26,124 bases of DNA from an uncultured Verrucomicrobiota bacterium (GTDB lineage: Bacteria > Verrucomicrobiota > Verrucomicrobiae > Verrucomicrobiales > DEV007): assembly GCA_902591645.1 (NCBI GenBank), contig CACJBM010000023.1:1-26124 (forward strand), given 5' to 3'. Under the pieces are notes generated by a model. It did no database searches. It saw nothing but the letters and a program-made list of their open reading frames with translations, and was not told the origin of the DNA. The stretch's first letter is position 1; each line of letters begins with the position of its first letter. Shown one piece after another: positions 1 to 7,957 of this stretch. The translations under genes and the position numbers were made by a program.

Positions 1-717
1 GACGAGCGGTTCCGTGAATTGATTATTGATGTCAAAGTCACAGACGTTACCGCAGAGGTTGCTCCGGCAGCCCCTGCTGTTCCCGCTTTGCGCGGAACCG
101 TTCGCTTCGAAGGCCTACGACCCGAGCGCAACCGGCTCCCGATGGACGAACCGAGCCGCAAACTCTACAACGGAAAGCCCGCTTTCGACGAAAGCATTCT
201 GATTAGTAAGTCCGGTGGTCTCTCCAATGTCTTTGTCCATGTACAGACCCCAGTGCGGGGAGATTTTCCAGTACCGAAGGCTCCCGCTGTCATCGACCAG
301 CAGAAATCGGTATTCCGGCCCCGAGTCCAGGGGTTGCGGGTTGGGCAGGAGCTCGTTATGAAAAATGGCGACCCTTTCATTCATAATATTCGTTCCCTCT
401 CCCGGAAGAACCGCCCATTCAATATCGCCCAACCGACCGGCTCACCTGATCGCAGGAAGACCTTTGAAGCGGCCGAGGGACCCATTACGATCAAATGTGA
501 CTTTCATCGCTGGATGACGGCGCACTTTTGGGTGATGGATCATCCCTTCTTTGCGGTGACGGATGCGGAGGGGCGCTTCTCGATTCCCGACTTACCGCCG
601 GGCAAGTACACCCTCGTGGCCTGGCACGAGTTCTTTGGAGAACAGGAGGTAAAAGTCACGGTGGGGAAGGACTCTCCATCTGTTGCTGGATTCACCTTTA
701 GTCCTGAAAAAGATTAA
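1..717 (+). CDS. Cupredoxin-like / carboxypeptidase-regulatory-like protein, 5' end outside window
   Basis: The frame is open at the left edge (codons GAC GAG CGG...). A TTG at 19 would give 232 aa, but the gene very probably starts upstream. An Ala/Pro-rich stretch precedes a beta-sandwich region. Candidate type-1 copper ligands are visible: a His at 382-384 in a DPFIHNI context, then Cys (496-498), His and Met in the pattern C-x2-H-x2-M within KCDFHRWM. The last 60 residues look like a carboxypeptidase regulatory-like fold (TDAEGRFSIPDLPPGKYTLVAWHE pattern, here abbreviated to its GRF, LPPGKY and AWHE landmarks). Such proteins in PVC bacteria are usually exported and occur near multi-domain cytochromes, so electron transfer is a reasonable inference. 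It overlaps the next gene by one base (TAATG at 715-719), which implies translational coupling. Confidence 0.8.
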   Translation, partial: DERFRELIIDVKVTDVTAEVAPAAPAVPALRGTVRFEGLRPERNRLPMDEPSRKLYNGKPAFDESILISKSGGLSNVFVHVQTPVRGDFPVPKAPAVIDQQKSVFRPRVQGLRVGQELVMKNGDPFIHNIRSLSRKNRPFNIAQPTGSPDRRKTFEAAEGPITIKCDFHRWMTAHFWVMDHPFFAVTDAEGRFSIPDLPPGKYTLVAWHEFFGEQEVKVTVGKDSPSVAGFTFSPEKD

Positions 718-3700
718 TGCGTCCGACCGGAATCATCGCGGCGTTTGGCTTCGCTCTGGCCACGGTTTGGGTTTCTGCGGAGGAGCAGCGTCCGAACGTC
801 GTCACTCTACTTGTCGACGACTTGGGGTACCGCGACCTCGGCTGTTACGAGGGGCCGGTTAAGACTCCCGTTCTCGACAAGCTGGCCGCCGGGGGCGTGC
901 GCTTCACCGATTTCCACTCCGGAGCGCCTTCTTGTTCCCCTTCGCGCGCCACTTTTCTCACGGGCCGCCATCACTATCGCGCCGGAGTTTATTCCGTCAT
1001 CACCGAACGGCTTCACAAGATGCATCTGATGAAGAGCGAAACGACCATCGCCGAAGTGCTCAAGGAAAACGGCTACGCCACCGCCCACTTCGGCAAGTGG
1101 CACCTAGGCATGCCCGTCCACAATCGCAAGAATCCCACCCCCGGCGATCATGGCTTCGACTATTGGTTCGGCCTCGTCAACGGCCCGGGCCCCAGCCACA
1201 AGAACCCGACCATGTTTCTGCGCAATGGCAAACGCGTGGGACAGATAAAAGGCTACTCCTGCCAAATCGTCGTCGATGAAGCCCTCACTTGGCTCGATGA
1301 AAAGAGCGAAGCCGACGAGCCCTTCTTTCTCAATCTTTGGTTCAACGAACCCCACGCCCCGATCGCGGCGCCCGACGAGATCGTTTCCCAGTATGGCGCA
1401 CTCGAGGATCAAGCCGCAATCTACAGCGGCACTATCGACAACACCGACCGGGCGATTGGACGACTCGTCGCCAGACTTGAAAAACTCGGCGAGCTAGACA
1501 ACACCATCATCGTCTACTCTTCCGACAACGGCAGCTACCGACAGGAGCGTAGCGGAGAACTTCGCGGCCAGAAAGGATCTCAATTCGAAGGCGGGCACCG
1601 CGTCCCCGGCATCTTTTACTGGAAGGGCGGAATCCCTGGCGGACGTGTAGAGGACGAGCCCGCCGGTGTCGTCGACCTCCTTCCCACGCTCTGCGGATTG
1701 ATCGGCATCAAGAAACCCGCGAAGGTCCATCTTGACGGCTCCGACCTCACGCCAATGCTCACTGGGTCCGGGAAGTTCAAGAGGCATCAGCCGCTCTTTT
1801 GGATGAATGGCGGGAACATGGTCCTTCGAATGGGTGACCACACTCTTTTTGCCTCCGGCACTGCGAAATCACCGATCGACTTCAAAGCCGCCAATCGACT
1901 CACCGAGCAAATCAAGCAAGTCCTCGGCGATGATCTCGAGAAAGTGCTGGACGGAAGGGATGTTAAGGATCTTCGCAACCGGCTGTTTAATATCGAGAGA
2001 TTAGCCAATCCCGAGGCCGATCGCCTGAAGAGACAACTTCGGGACTTGTTCTACTTCAACGAAGCGTGGATCCCTGAACTCAAGAAGAGCGAGCTCGGCC
2101 GTGCCCAACAACTGTATGACCTATCGAAGGATCTCGGTCAGCAGAACAACATCGCAAAAAACCACCCCGAACTCGTTGCCCGAATGAAAAAGAAAGCGGA
2201 GGCCATCCACAGAAGTGTCATGGCCGATGCTCCGGAATGGCTCACCCCAGAAGAACAGGCCGCCGCGAAGAAGCCTCAAGAACATACGACTGATCGGCCC
2301 GCCACCGGAGCACCCGACATCGATACCGCGAAGCTCATCGCCCGCATCGACAAGAACCCCGTCCCCAAAGATTATCACGGAAGCCGCCACCAACCTTACG
2401 TCGACAAGGTCATGGCCGGACTCAAACCCGAGCAGCGTGCCCGGGTCGGCCAACTCTGGAAAACTAAGCGGCGCCTCGATTCTGACATGCCCAACCCGGG
2501 AGCCTCTTTTGTCAGGATTCTCACCCACGTCGCCGGTGACGCAGGAAAAAGTAAACAGCCAACTCATGGACAGGCTTTCAAGGATGCATTGGCGCCGCTG
2601 GTGGAGGCCTCGTGTATTGATTGCCATGATGCTGACACCAAGACACAACTCAATTTTGAAGAACTTGGGCATGACTTATCCGATGCCACCACTTTTCGGC
2701 AATGGGTAAAGATCTTTGACCGGGTGGAAAAGGGGGAGATGCCGCCGGCAAAAGAACCGCAGCCCGATGTCGTCCTCAAGGAGAAGGCACTAAAATCCCT
2801 TAGCAGTCACCTACGCACTGAAAACCTGAAGCAGCAACAGGCTCAGGGAAGGGTGCCTGTCCGTCGACTGACCCGACTGGAACTGGAATATACCCTGCAG
2901 GACATACTGGGTGTGCGTGGTAATCTCGCCCGCTTCCTGCCCCCGGAGAATGACTCGGCCACCTTTGCCACTGTTGCTGACAAGCAGGGAATTTCCCCGC
3001 TGCACATCCGTAGTTACCTGGACGCTGCTGACGCGGCACTGGATGAGGCTATTGAGCTTGGACCCAAGCCCCGGGCAGGCGCACAAACCATGGATTACCG
3101 CAATAATCGCTATTCCAGTATGTGGTTTGAAAGACCCCTTCGCAATGGCGGCATGACGGTGATGAAGACAGAGGACGCCTACGTAATGTTTGAGTTTAGG
3201 CCTCACGTCGCCCAGTCCAATTATATGGGGTATAAGCCTCGTTATCCGGGGCTCTACCGGATCACTGCCGAGGCCTACGGTTATCAGGCCAAAACGCCCA
3301 TTACTTTTGGTCTCTACAAAGGAAGCGATAAGCAAGGGGCTGCCCAATTGATCGGCGCCTTTGAACTGTTCCCGGGCAAGACCCGCTCCATCGAACTGAC
3401 CGAGTTTTTTACTCCTAACGATTTCTTTTATCCTGCTGCACTGGACATCAACTGGGCGCCCGACGGCAAAAGCATCTACCACATGCGAGTCAAGGGCGCG
3501 CATGGCTACAAGGGGGAGGGATTGGCAATCAAGTGGCTGAAGATTGAGGGTCCGCTGGAGGAAGAGTGGCCCCCAACGCGTACTCGCCAACTACTCACCG
3601 GCGTACCGGTCCCATGGCTGCCGCAACATCGCATTTACTGGACGGGCGCTACCAAGGAACCCAAAGCGCACCTGCGCGACATCGTCAGGAGGCTCGCGCC

Positions 3701-3875
3701 CAAGGCCTTCCGCCGGCCGGTAACGGACGCGGAAATCGAATCCTTTGTTTCCCTCGCCCAACCGCATCACCCTAAGGACCAACCGATGCATAAAATGGTT
3801 CGCGCCCCCCCTGCGAGCCATGTTCAGCTCGCCGCAGTTTTTATTTCACAGTGCAAATCTCGGGCCATTGAATGA
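717..3875 (+). CDS. Exported sulfatase fused to planctomycete-type cytochrome c / DUF1587 / DUF1595 protein, frameshifted
   Basis: The ATG overlaps the previous stop. Residues 1-21 form a signal peptide. Residues 24 to about 510 are a family S1 sulfatase: metal-binding VDD at 33-35, formylglycine motif C73-S-P-S-R, and a GKWHLG block. A charged linker follows, about 510-620. Then comes a c-type heme motif CIDCH at residues 633-637 (2613-2627), a GEMPP motif typical of PSCyt1 domains, a DUF1587 start (V713 onward, VRRLTRLELEYTLQDILG), a beta-rich middle part and a DUF1595 segment (AFRRPVTDAEIESF) near 1000. Homology leaves this frame at a run of seven C at residues 1030-1032; the final 20 residues here are frameshift-derived. 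The domains that normally follow lie in the +1 frame to 4935, and removing one C gives a 1405-aa protein. The joining of sulfatase and cytochrome is unusual. The sulfatase could act on a sulfated glycan; the substrate cannot be told. Confidence 0.85.
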   Translation: MRPTGIIAAFGFALATVWVSAEEQRPNVVTLLVDDLGYRDLGCYEGPVKTPVLDKLAAGGVRFTDFHSGAPSCSPSRATFLTGRHHYRAGVYSVITERLHKMHLMKSETTIAEVLKENGYATAHFGKWHLGMPVHNRKNPTPGDHGFDYWFGLVNGPGPSHKNPTMFLRNGKRVGQIKGYSCQIVVDEALTWLDEKSEADEPFFLNLWFNEPHAPIAAPDEIVSQYGALEDQAAIYSGTIDNTDRAIGRLVARLEKLGELDNTIIVYSSDNGSYRQERSGELRGQKGSQFEGGHRVPGIFYWKGGIPGGRVEDEPAGVVDLLPTLCGLIGIKKPAKVHLDGSDLTPMLTGSGKFKRHQPLFWMNGGNMVLRMGDHTLFASGTAKSPIDFKAANRLTEQIKQVLGDDLEKVLDGRDVKDLRNRLFNIERLANPEADRLKRQLRDLFYFNEAWIPELKKSELGRAQQLYDLSKDLGQQNNIAKNHPELVARMKKKAEAIHRSVMADAPEWLTPEEQAAAKKPQEHTTDRPATGAPDIDTAKLIARIDKNPVPKDYHGSRHQPYVDKVMAGLKPEQRARVGQLWKTKRRLDSDMPNPGASFVRILTHVAGDAGKSKQPTHGQAFKDALAPLVEASCIDCHDADTKTQLNFEELGHDLSDATTFRQWVKIFDRVEKGEMPPAKEPQPDVVLKEKALKSLSSHLRTENLKQQQAQGRVPVRRLTRLELEYTLQDILGVRGNLARFLPPENDSATFATVADKQGISPLHIRSYLDAADAALDEAIELGPKPRAGAQTMDYRNNRYSSMWFERPLRNGGMTVMKTEDAYVMFEFRPHVAQSNYMGYKPRYPGLYRITAEAYGYQAKTPITFGLYKGSDKQGAAQLIGAFELFPGKTRSIELTEFFTPNDFFYPAALDINWAPDGKSIYHMRVKGAHGYKGEGLAIKWLKIEGPLEEEWPPTRTRQLLTGVPVPWLPQHRIYWTGATKEPKAHLRDIVRRLAPKAFRRPVTDAEIESFVSLAQPHHPKDQPMHKMVRAPPASHVQLAAVFISQCKSRAIE
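3805..3811 (+). other. Seven-C homopolymer frameshift site
   Basis: The run CCCCCCC separates two frames that together encode one conserved domain series. Removing one C gives RAPLRAMFSSPQFLFHS, which links the DUF1595 end to the DUF1592 start. As written, the first frame ends at 3875. A sequencing or assembly indel, a true inactivating mutation, or slippage during expression could each explain it. A homopolymer error is the simplest explanation. Confidence 0.8.
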
Positions 3876-4935
3876 TTATGCACTGGCCACACGCCTTTCC
3901 TATTTCCTCTGGAAGAGTGCCCCGGACCAGCAACTTCACCGCCTGGCAGGAAAAGGAAGTCTCAAAGAACCCATTGTCCTGACCGGACAGGTTGAGCGAA
4001 TGCTCAGTGACCCGCGCGCAGGGCGCTTCATTAATGACTTCCTCGACGGTTGGCTACAACTGCGTGAGATTGATGCGACCACGCCTGACGAGAAACTTTA
4101 TCCGGAGTTTGATGACCAGTTACGCCAGGCGATGCTTGCCGAGACGCGCCTGTTTTTCCGGGAGTTGCTCGATAGGAACCTCGGTGTACGCCATTTCATC
4201 AAGTCCGACTTCACGTTCCTTAACCGCCGGTTGGCACGTCATTACGGCATTGACGGGGTAGCAGGTGAAAAAATGCGATTAGTGGATTTGCCTGAGGACA
4301 GTGTCAGGGGCGGCCTGATGACCCAGGCCAGTATCCTTAAAGTTACCGCCAACGGTACCCTCACTTCGCCCGTCAAGCGCGGCAATTTTGTCTTAACTTC
4401 CCTGCTTGGCACTCCCCCGAATCCTCCACCTCCAACGATTGAGGCCATTGAGCCGGATATCCGGGGTGCTGTCACCATCCGTGAGACGCTGGCAAAGCAT
4501 CGCAATGTGCAATCCTGTGCCAGCTGCCATCAACACATTGACCCGCCGGGCTTTGCGCTGGAGAGCTTTAACCCGATCGGCGGCCATCGCAGCCGATACC
4601 GCACCACCGGCAAGGGAGACTGGACAACGGATCGTATTTATGGCCACCGCGTTAACCAATACCGCTGGGCCCGTCATGTTGATTCCGGGGGCATTACGGC
4701 CGACGGACAGAAGTTTTCCGGGATCCGCAAATTCAGGGACCTGCTCCTTGAGCAGGAGGAGCAGGTGGCCCGCAACTTCATCTCGCAGCTTGTTGTCTAC
4801 TCCACGGGTGGTGAGATTGAGTTTGCTGACCGGGAAGAGATTGAGCGGATCCTTTCCAAGGCCAGGCCCGGGGGATTTGGTGTGCGTAAAATTATTCACG
4901 AGGTCATTAAGAGCCGGCTCTTCAGCCACCAGTAA
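3820..4935 (+). CDS. DUF1592/DUF1588/DUF1585 C-terminal part of the cytochrome protein (downstream of frameshift)
   Basis: This frame is open from 3745, but recognisable homology begins at the C run. ATG 3820 is the first plausible start if the piece is made separately. Domains in order are DUF1592 (DYALATRLSYFLWKSAPD near the start), DUF1588 (RGGLMTQASILKVTANGT and the TSPVKRG block) with a second heme motif CASCH at 4516-4530 followed by HIDPPGFALESF, and DUF1585 at the C-terminus (SGGITADG, then FISQLVVYSTG). These are the usual last three domains of the multi-DUF planctomycete cytochrome proteins, whose exact role is unproven but probably involves extracytoplasmic electron transfer or oxidative polymer breakdown. 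There is no signal peptide, so alone it would not be exported. It is best read as the second half of the gene starting at 717. DUF1552 follows after 20 bases, the usual partner. Confidence 0.85.
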   Translation: MFSSPQFLFHSANLGPLNDYALATRLSYFLWKSAPDQQLHRLAGKGSLKEPIVLTGQVERMLSDPRAGRFINDFLDGWLQLREIDATTPDEKLYPEFDDQLRQAMLAETRLFFRELLDRNLGVRHFIKSDFTFLNRRLARHYGIDGVAGEKMRLVDLPEDSVRGGLMTQASILKVTANGTLTSPVKRGNFVLTSLLGTPPNPPPPTIEAIEPDIRGAVTIRETLAKHRNVQSCASCHQHIDPPGFALESFNPIGGHRSRYRTTGKGDWTTDRIYGHRVNQYRWARHVDSGGITADGQKFSGIRKFRDLLLEQEEQVARNFISQLVVYSTGGEIEFADREEIERILSKARPGGFGVRKIIHEVIKSRLFSHQ

Positions 4936-4963
4936 AATGAAAACAATTAAGTAAAATGAAAAC
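4931..4963 (+). repeat. 14-base direct repeat duplicating a translation start
   Basis: AGTAAAATGAAAAC occurs at 4931-4944 and again at 4950-4963. The first copy contains the stop of the cytochrome gene and an ATG that opens a five-codon ORF (MKTIK, stop 4952-4954). The second copy contains the ATG at 4956 of the DUF1552 gene. It looks like a small tandem duplication of the start region. Confidence 0.8.
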
Positions 4964-6206
4964 CACTATGAACCGCCGCACATTGCTCAAGGCCTCTGGA
5001 ATTGGCATGGCATTACCGTTTCTGGAGTCGATGAGCCCGGTACAGGCAAAGAATGCGCAAGCTCCCAGGCGTGCGGTTTTCCTGTGTAACACCCTTGGTC
5101 TACATGCACCTGCCTTGTTTCCAAAAAAATCTGGCCGGGATTATGAAACGACGGATTATTTGGGGTTACTGAAGGAGCACCGCAGGGATTTAACACTTTT
5201 CTCCGGGCTCTCTCACCCGGGTCAAGGTGGAGAGCACCAGTGCGAGATGACCTGGCTCAGTGCTGCATTCAATCCCGGGATGGACGGATTTCGCAATTCT
5301 ATTTCTGTTGACCAGTACATGGCATCCAAGTTGGGCTATGTGACCAGGTTCCCCTCGGTGTCGCTCAGCAGTGACGGTCCAAAGAGTCAGTCCTATACAG
5401 GTAGCGGAGTAATGATCCCTGCAGAGTTTCGGCCATCACACCTGTTTGCTAAGATGTTCCTGAGGGGTAAGCCGTCTGAGCTTGCAAGGCAGAAACAGAA
5501 GCTTGGCGACGGTCGAAGTATCCTTGATGAACTCATGGACCAGACCAAGGCATTACTCAAGACAGCAACGGCAGCTGACCGTGCAAGCCTTGAGGAATAC
5601 TTTGAATCGGTGCGTGATGCCGAGAAGCAAATGGCCGAGGCTCAGTCCTGGATTGATAAGCCTAAGCCGGAAGTTGACCAGCCGCGGCCCAGTGATATTG
5701 ATGACAAGGGTGACATTATTGGCCGAATGCGTCTTTTGCTGAACCTGGTGCCGTTGATCATCCAGACAGATTCCTCGCGCGTGATCAGTATCGTCATTCA
5801 GCACAATCATGGCATACCGAAGGTCGACGGCGTGGACAGTGAGCACCATAACCTATCCCATCACGGGCGTGACCCGAAGCGCATTGACCAGCTGAAGAAA
5901 ATTGAGCGTGGCATTGTGGGTTGCTTTGGGGATTTTCTTGCCCAGATGAAGACTAAGCAGGAAGAGAGTGGGTCCCTGCTTGAGAGCACAACAACGCTCT
6001 TCGGCAGTAACCTGGGCAATGCCAGTGCGCATGACCCTCGCAACAACCCGATCCTGATTGCCGGGGGCGGGTTCGACCACGGGCAATACATTGCCCATGA
6101 TGCCAAGAAAAATACCCCACTGTGTAACCTCTTTTTAAGTATGCTCGGAGAAATGAATATTGAGGCGGAGTCTTTTGCCTCAAGTACGGGGAAATTGGAA
6201 TGGTGA
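4956..6206 (+). CDS. DUF1552 family Tat-exported protein
   Basis: The 416-residue product begins with a twin-arginine signal (NRRTLLKASGIGMALPFLE, RR at residues 7-8). The second ATG at 4971, which gives MNRRTLL directly, is an equally likely start. The body matches the DUF1552 pattern: FLCNTLGLHAPALFP near residue 45, FSGLSHPGQGGEHQ, SISVDQYMA, a helical middle part, VISIVIQHNHG and the C-terminal FGSNLGNASAHDPRNNPIL block. The family is common in planctomycetes and verrucomicrobia, nearly always beside a DUF1592/1588/1587/1585 cytochrome gene as here. Its function is unknown. The fold is thought to relate to alkaline-phosphatase or sulfatase-like proteins, but that cannot be confirmed from sequence alone. 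Strand and spacing place it in the operon starting upstream of base 1. Confidence 0.93.
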   Translation: MKTTMNRRTLLKASGIGMALPFLESMSPVQAKNAQAPRRAVFLCNTLGLHAPALFPKKSGRDYETTDYLGLLKEHRRDLTLFSGLSHPGQGGEHQCEMTWLSAAFNPGMDGFRNSISVDQYMASKLGYVTRFPSVSLSSDGPKSQSYTGSGVMIPAEFRPSHLFAKMFLRGKPSELARQKQKLGDGRSILDELMDQTKALLKTATAADRASLEEYFESVRDAEKQMAEAQSWIDKPKPEVDQPRPSDIDDKGDIIGRMRLLLNLVPLIIQTDSSRVISIVIQHNHGIPKVDGVDSEHHNLSHHGRDPKRIDQLKKIERGIVGCFGDFLAQMKTKQEESGSLLESTTTLFGSNLGNASAHDPRNNPILIAGGGFDHGQYIAHDAKKNTPLCNLFLSMLGEMNIEAESFASSTGKLEW

Positions 6207-6242
6207 GGTCAATGACCGTCCGGGTCTTATAGACTTTTTTCT

Positions 6243-6258
6243 CGTAAATTTTTTTACG
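6243..6258. terminator. A/T-rich hairpin between convergent genes
   Basis: CGTAAA and TTTACG pair around a TTTT loop, 37 bases after the DUF1552 stop. The left flank has a run of six T (6234-6239). It overlaps the last codons of the convergent sulfatase. The stem is short and A/T-rich, so terminator function is tentative. Confidence 0.25.
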
Positions 6259-7771
6259 GGGCCACGAGTCCCTTTTTGACCATTTCAGCCTTGGAGAGTC
6301 GTGGACGGACTCGTGCAGGTGTAGGGAGTCCAGTGACGCGATCGAATTCATCGGCTGTACGAAGTTCAGGAACATTGTCTCCGGTTCGCTTCTCCCAGGC
6401 CTCGAGGGCCGTTCTCATTTTTCGAAGGAGAGTAGTATAGCGTTTATCTTCGGCCAAGTTGTTAAGTTCATAGGGATCGATCTTGATATCGTATAGTTCT
6501 TCCTTGGGCCGGGGCGCGGTGAAGCATCCATGCTGATTACTATTGAGTTTTCCTTTGTCCCGGATCCGGAGCAACTCGACGTAGGTTGGGCTGCGGAGGC
6601 CATCAGCGGATGGGGTTTGCGGAAGATCGTTGTAGTAGTTGCGGATGTACTTGTATTGTTCATTGCGGACGGCCCTGACATGATCCTCAAAGTCGTGCCA
6701 GTTCTTTTCCGCGAACGCATAGTCGCGTATTGGTTTCTTGGGGTTTATGAGAAGAGTGGAGAAATCGACTCCTTCAAAGGAAGGGCCCGGATCCTTGATC
6801 CCACCGAGGCTCATGAAGGTTTTTGCGATGTCGACCGAACTGACGAGACGTTGGCAAGTTGAGCCTGCCTTGACAGTCTTCGGCCAGCGAACGATCCAAG
6901 GAGTCTTGATTCCGCTATCGTATAGAGTTGTCTTGTCGCGGGGAAACGGCCTTCCGTTGTCGCTGATGAAGAGGACTAGTGTATTCTCAGTGACACCTTG
7001 GGCTTCCAGTTCATCGAGAACCAAACCTACGTATTTATCGAGGCGGGTAATCTCGTCGTAATAGAGCTGATAATCAGCACGTACTGCAGGAGTGTCAGGG
7101 TGATAAGGGGCCACTTTAATTTCATCGGATCGAGAAGGCTCATCAATGATGCCTGGATGATAGGGGCGGTGAGGATCTAATGCTGCGAGCCAGAGAAAGA
7201 ATGGTTTGCCTTTTGGGCGATCTTTCATCAGTGGAATCCAGTCGGCGCATCCGCTCTGAGCCTCACCTTCGAGGGTTTCGACAAACTTTCCGGCCTTAGC
7301 CGCTTCGCCGCTTGGGAGTTGAAATCCGGAAGTATCAACTTCGCGAATTTCATCGAATCTATCACGGATAGCTTCACCAAGGTGCCATTTTCCAGCAGCA
7401 GCGGTCCAGTAGCCTTTTTCTTTAAGTTTCTCAACGAAGGTGATCTGATCGGCTGGGACGGGCCAGTGCAGTTCTTCTGAATCGGTTTGATGAGGATAGC
7501 GGCCCGTCACGATACTGGAGCGGCTAGGGCTGCAGGAACTGATCGTCAGGATTGCATTATCAAAACGCATGCCTTCGTTGGCAAGACGTGTCAGGTTCGG
7601 TGTCTTGATGGATTTATTTCCGTAAGGAGCTGAATCGTCCCAGGCCATATCATCAGCAATGATGAGAACCAGATTGGGGTGGGCGACGGTGCTGCTGTTC
7701 GATGATTCCTGAGCTTGAATAACGGGAATGGACAAGAAGAGAGAGGCAAGAGCTCGAACCAATATGCGCAT
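6254..7771 (-). CDS. Exported sulfatase (family S1)
   Basis: The frame extends to a TTG at 7819, but the ATG at 7771 starts a clean signal peptide (MRILVRALASLFLSIPVIQA), so the 505-residue form is preferred. Features are metal-binding ADD at residues 39-41, the formylglycine motif C80-S-P-S-R, AAAGKWHLGE, DPHRPYHPG and FISDNGRPFPRDK, which supplies the second metal-ligand region. The C-terminal part (KYIRNYYNDLP, then EELYDIKIDPYELNNLAE) is like that of the sulfatase at 14832, so the two probably belong to one subfamily. Predicted activity is hydrolysis of a sulfate ester on a glycan in the periplasm or outside the cell. An acetylesterase gene is divergent upstream, which suits joint removal of polysaccharide decorations. 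No formylglycine-generating enzyme is in the window. Substrate unknown. Confidence 0.93.
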   Translation of the reverse strand: MRILVRALASLFLSIPVIQAQESSNSSTVAHPNLVLIIADDMAWDDSAPYGNKSIKTPNLTRLANEGMRFDNAILTISSCSPSRSSIVTGRYPHQTDSEELHWPVPADQITFVEKLKEKGYWTAAAGKWHLGEAIRDRFDEIREVDTSGFQLPSGEAAKAGKFVETLEGEAQSGCADWIPLMKDRPKGKPFFLWLAALDPHRPYHPGIIDEPSRSDEIKVAPYHPDTPAVRADYQLYYDEITRLDKYVGLVLDELEAQGVTENTLVLFISDNGRPFPRDKTTLYDSGIKTPWIVRWPKTVKAGSTCQRLVSSVDIAKTFMSLGGIKDPGPSFEGVDFSTLLINPKKPIRDYAFAEKNWHDFEDHVRAVRNEQYKYIRNYYNDLPQTPSADGLRSPTYVELLRIRDKGKLNSNQHGCFTAPRPKEELYDIKIDPYELNNLAEDKRYTTLLRKMRTALEAWEKRTGDNVPELRTADEFDRVTGLPTPARVRPRLSKAEMVKKGLVAP

Positions 7772-7957
7772 GATGAGAATTAAGCAGAATCTACGATTAC
7801 TGCCAAGCCAGTTGGCCAAATTAATTCTGGATTTAATATAAGTGATGGCTCAGGATAAGCTGAAATTAAACTAGGCTAAGAATTATTTTGAGATTCGAAA
7901 TCCGGGACCCGATTCTAAGAGAAAAATTTTCCAGCCATTAACCTGAAAGAATTACTG

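Noticed and set aside
2121..2672. 183-codon open frame on the - strand
   Set aside because: Antisense to the sulfatase/cytochrome junction in GC-rich DNA; shadow frame without motifs.
2811..3590. 259-codon open frame on the - strand
   Set aside because: It lies fully inside the + strand cytochrome gene, whose domains and motifs are recognisable. The translation shows no family pattern.
6254..7819. Longer start (TTG 7819) for the sulfatase
   Set aside because: The 16 extra residues would precede a complete signal peptide that begins at ATG 7771.
7772..7957. Promoters for the divergent sulfatase and acetylesterase
   Set aside because: A TTGAGA at 7888-7893 has only a poor -10 at the right distance, and no good pair was found on the other strand.
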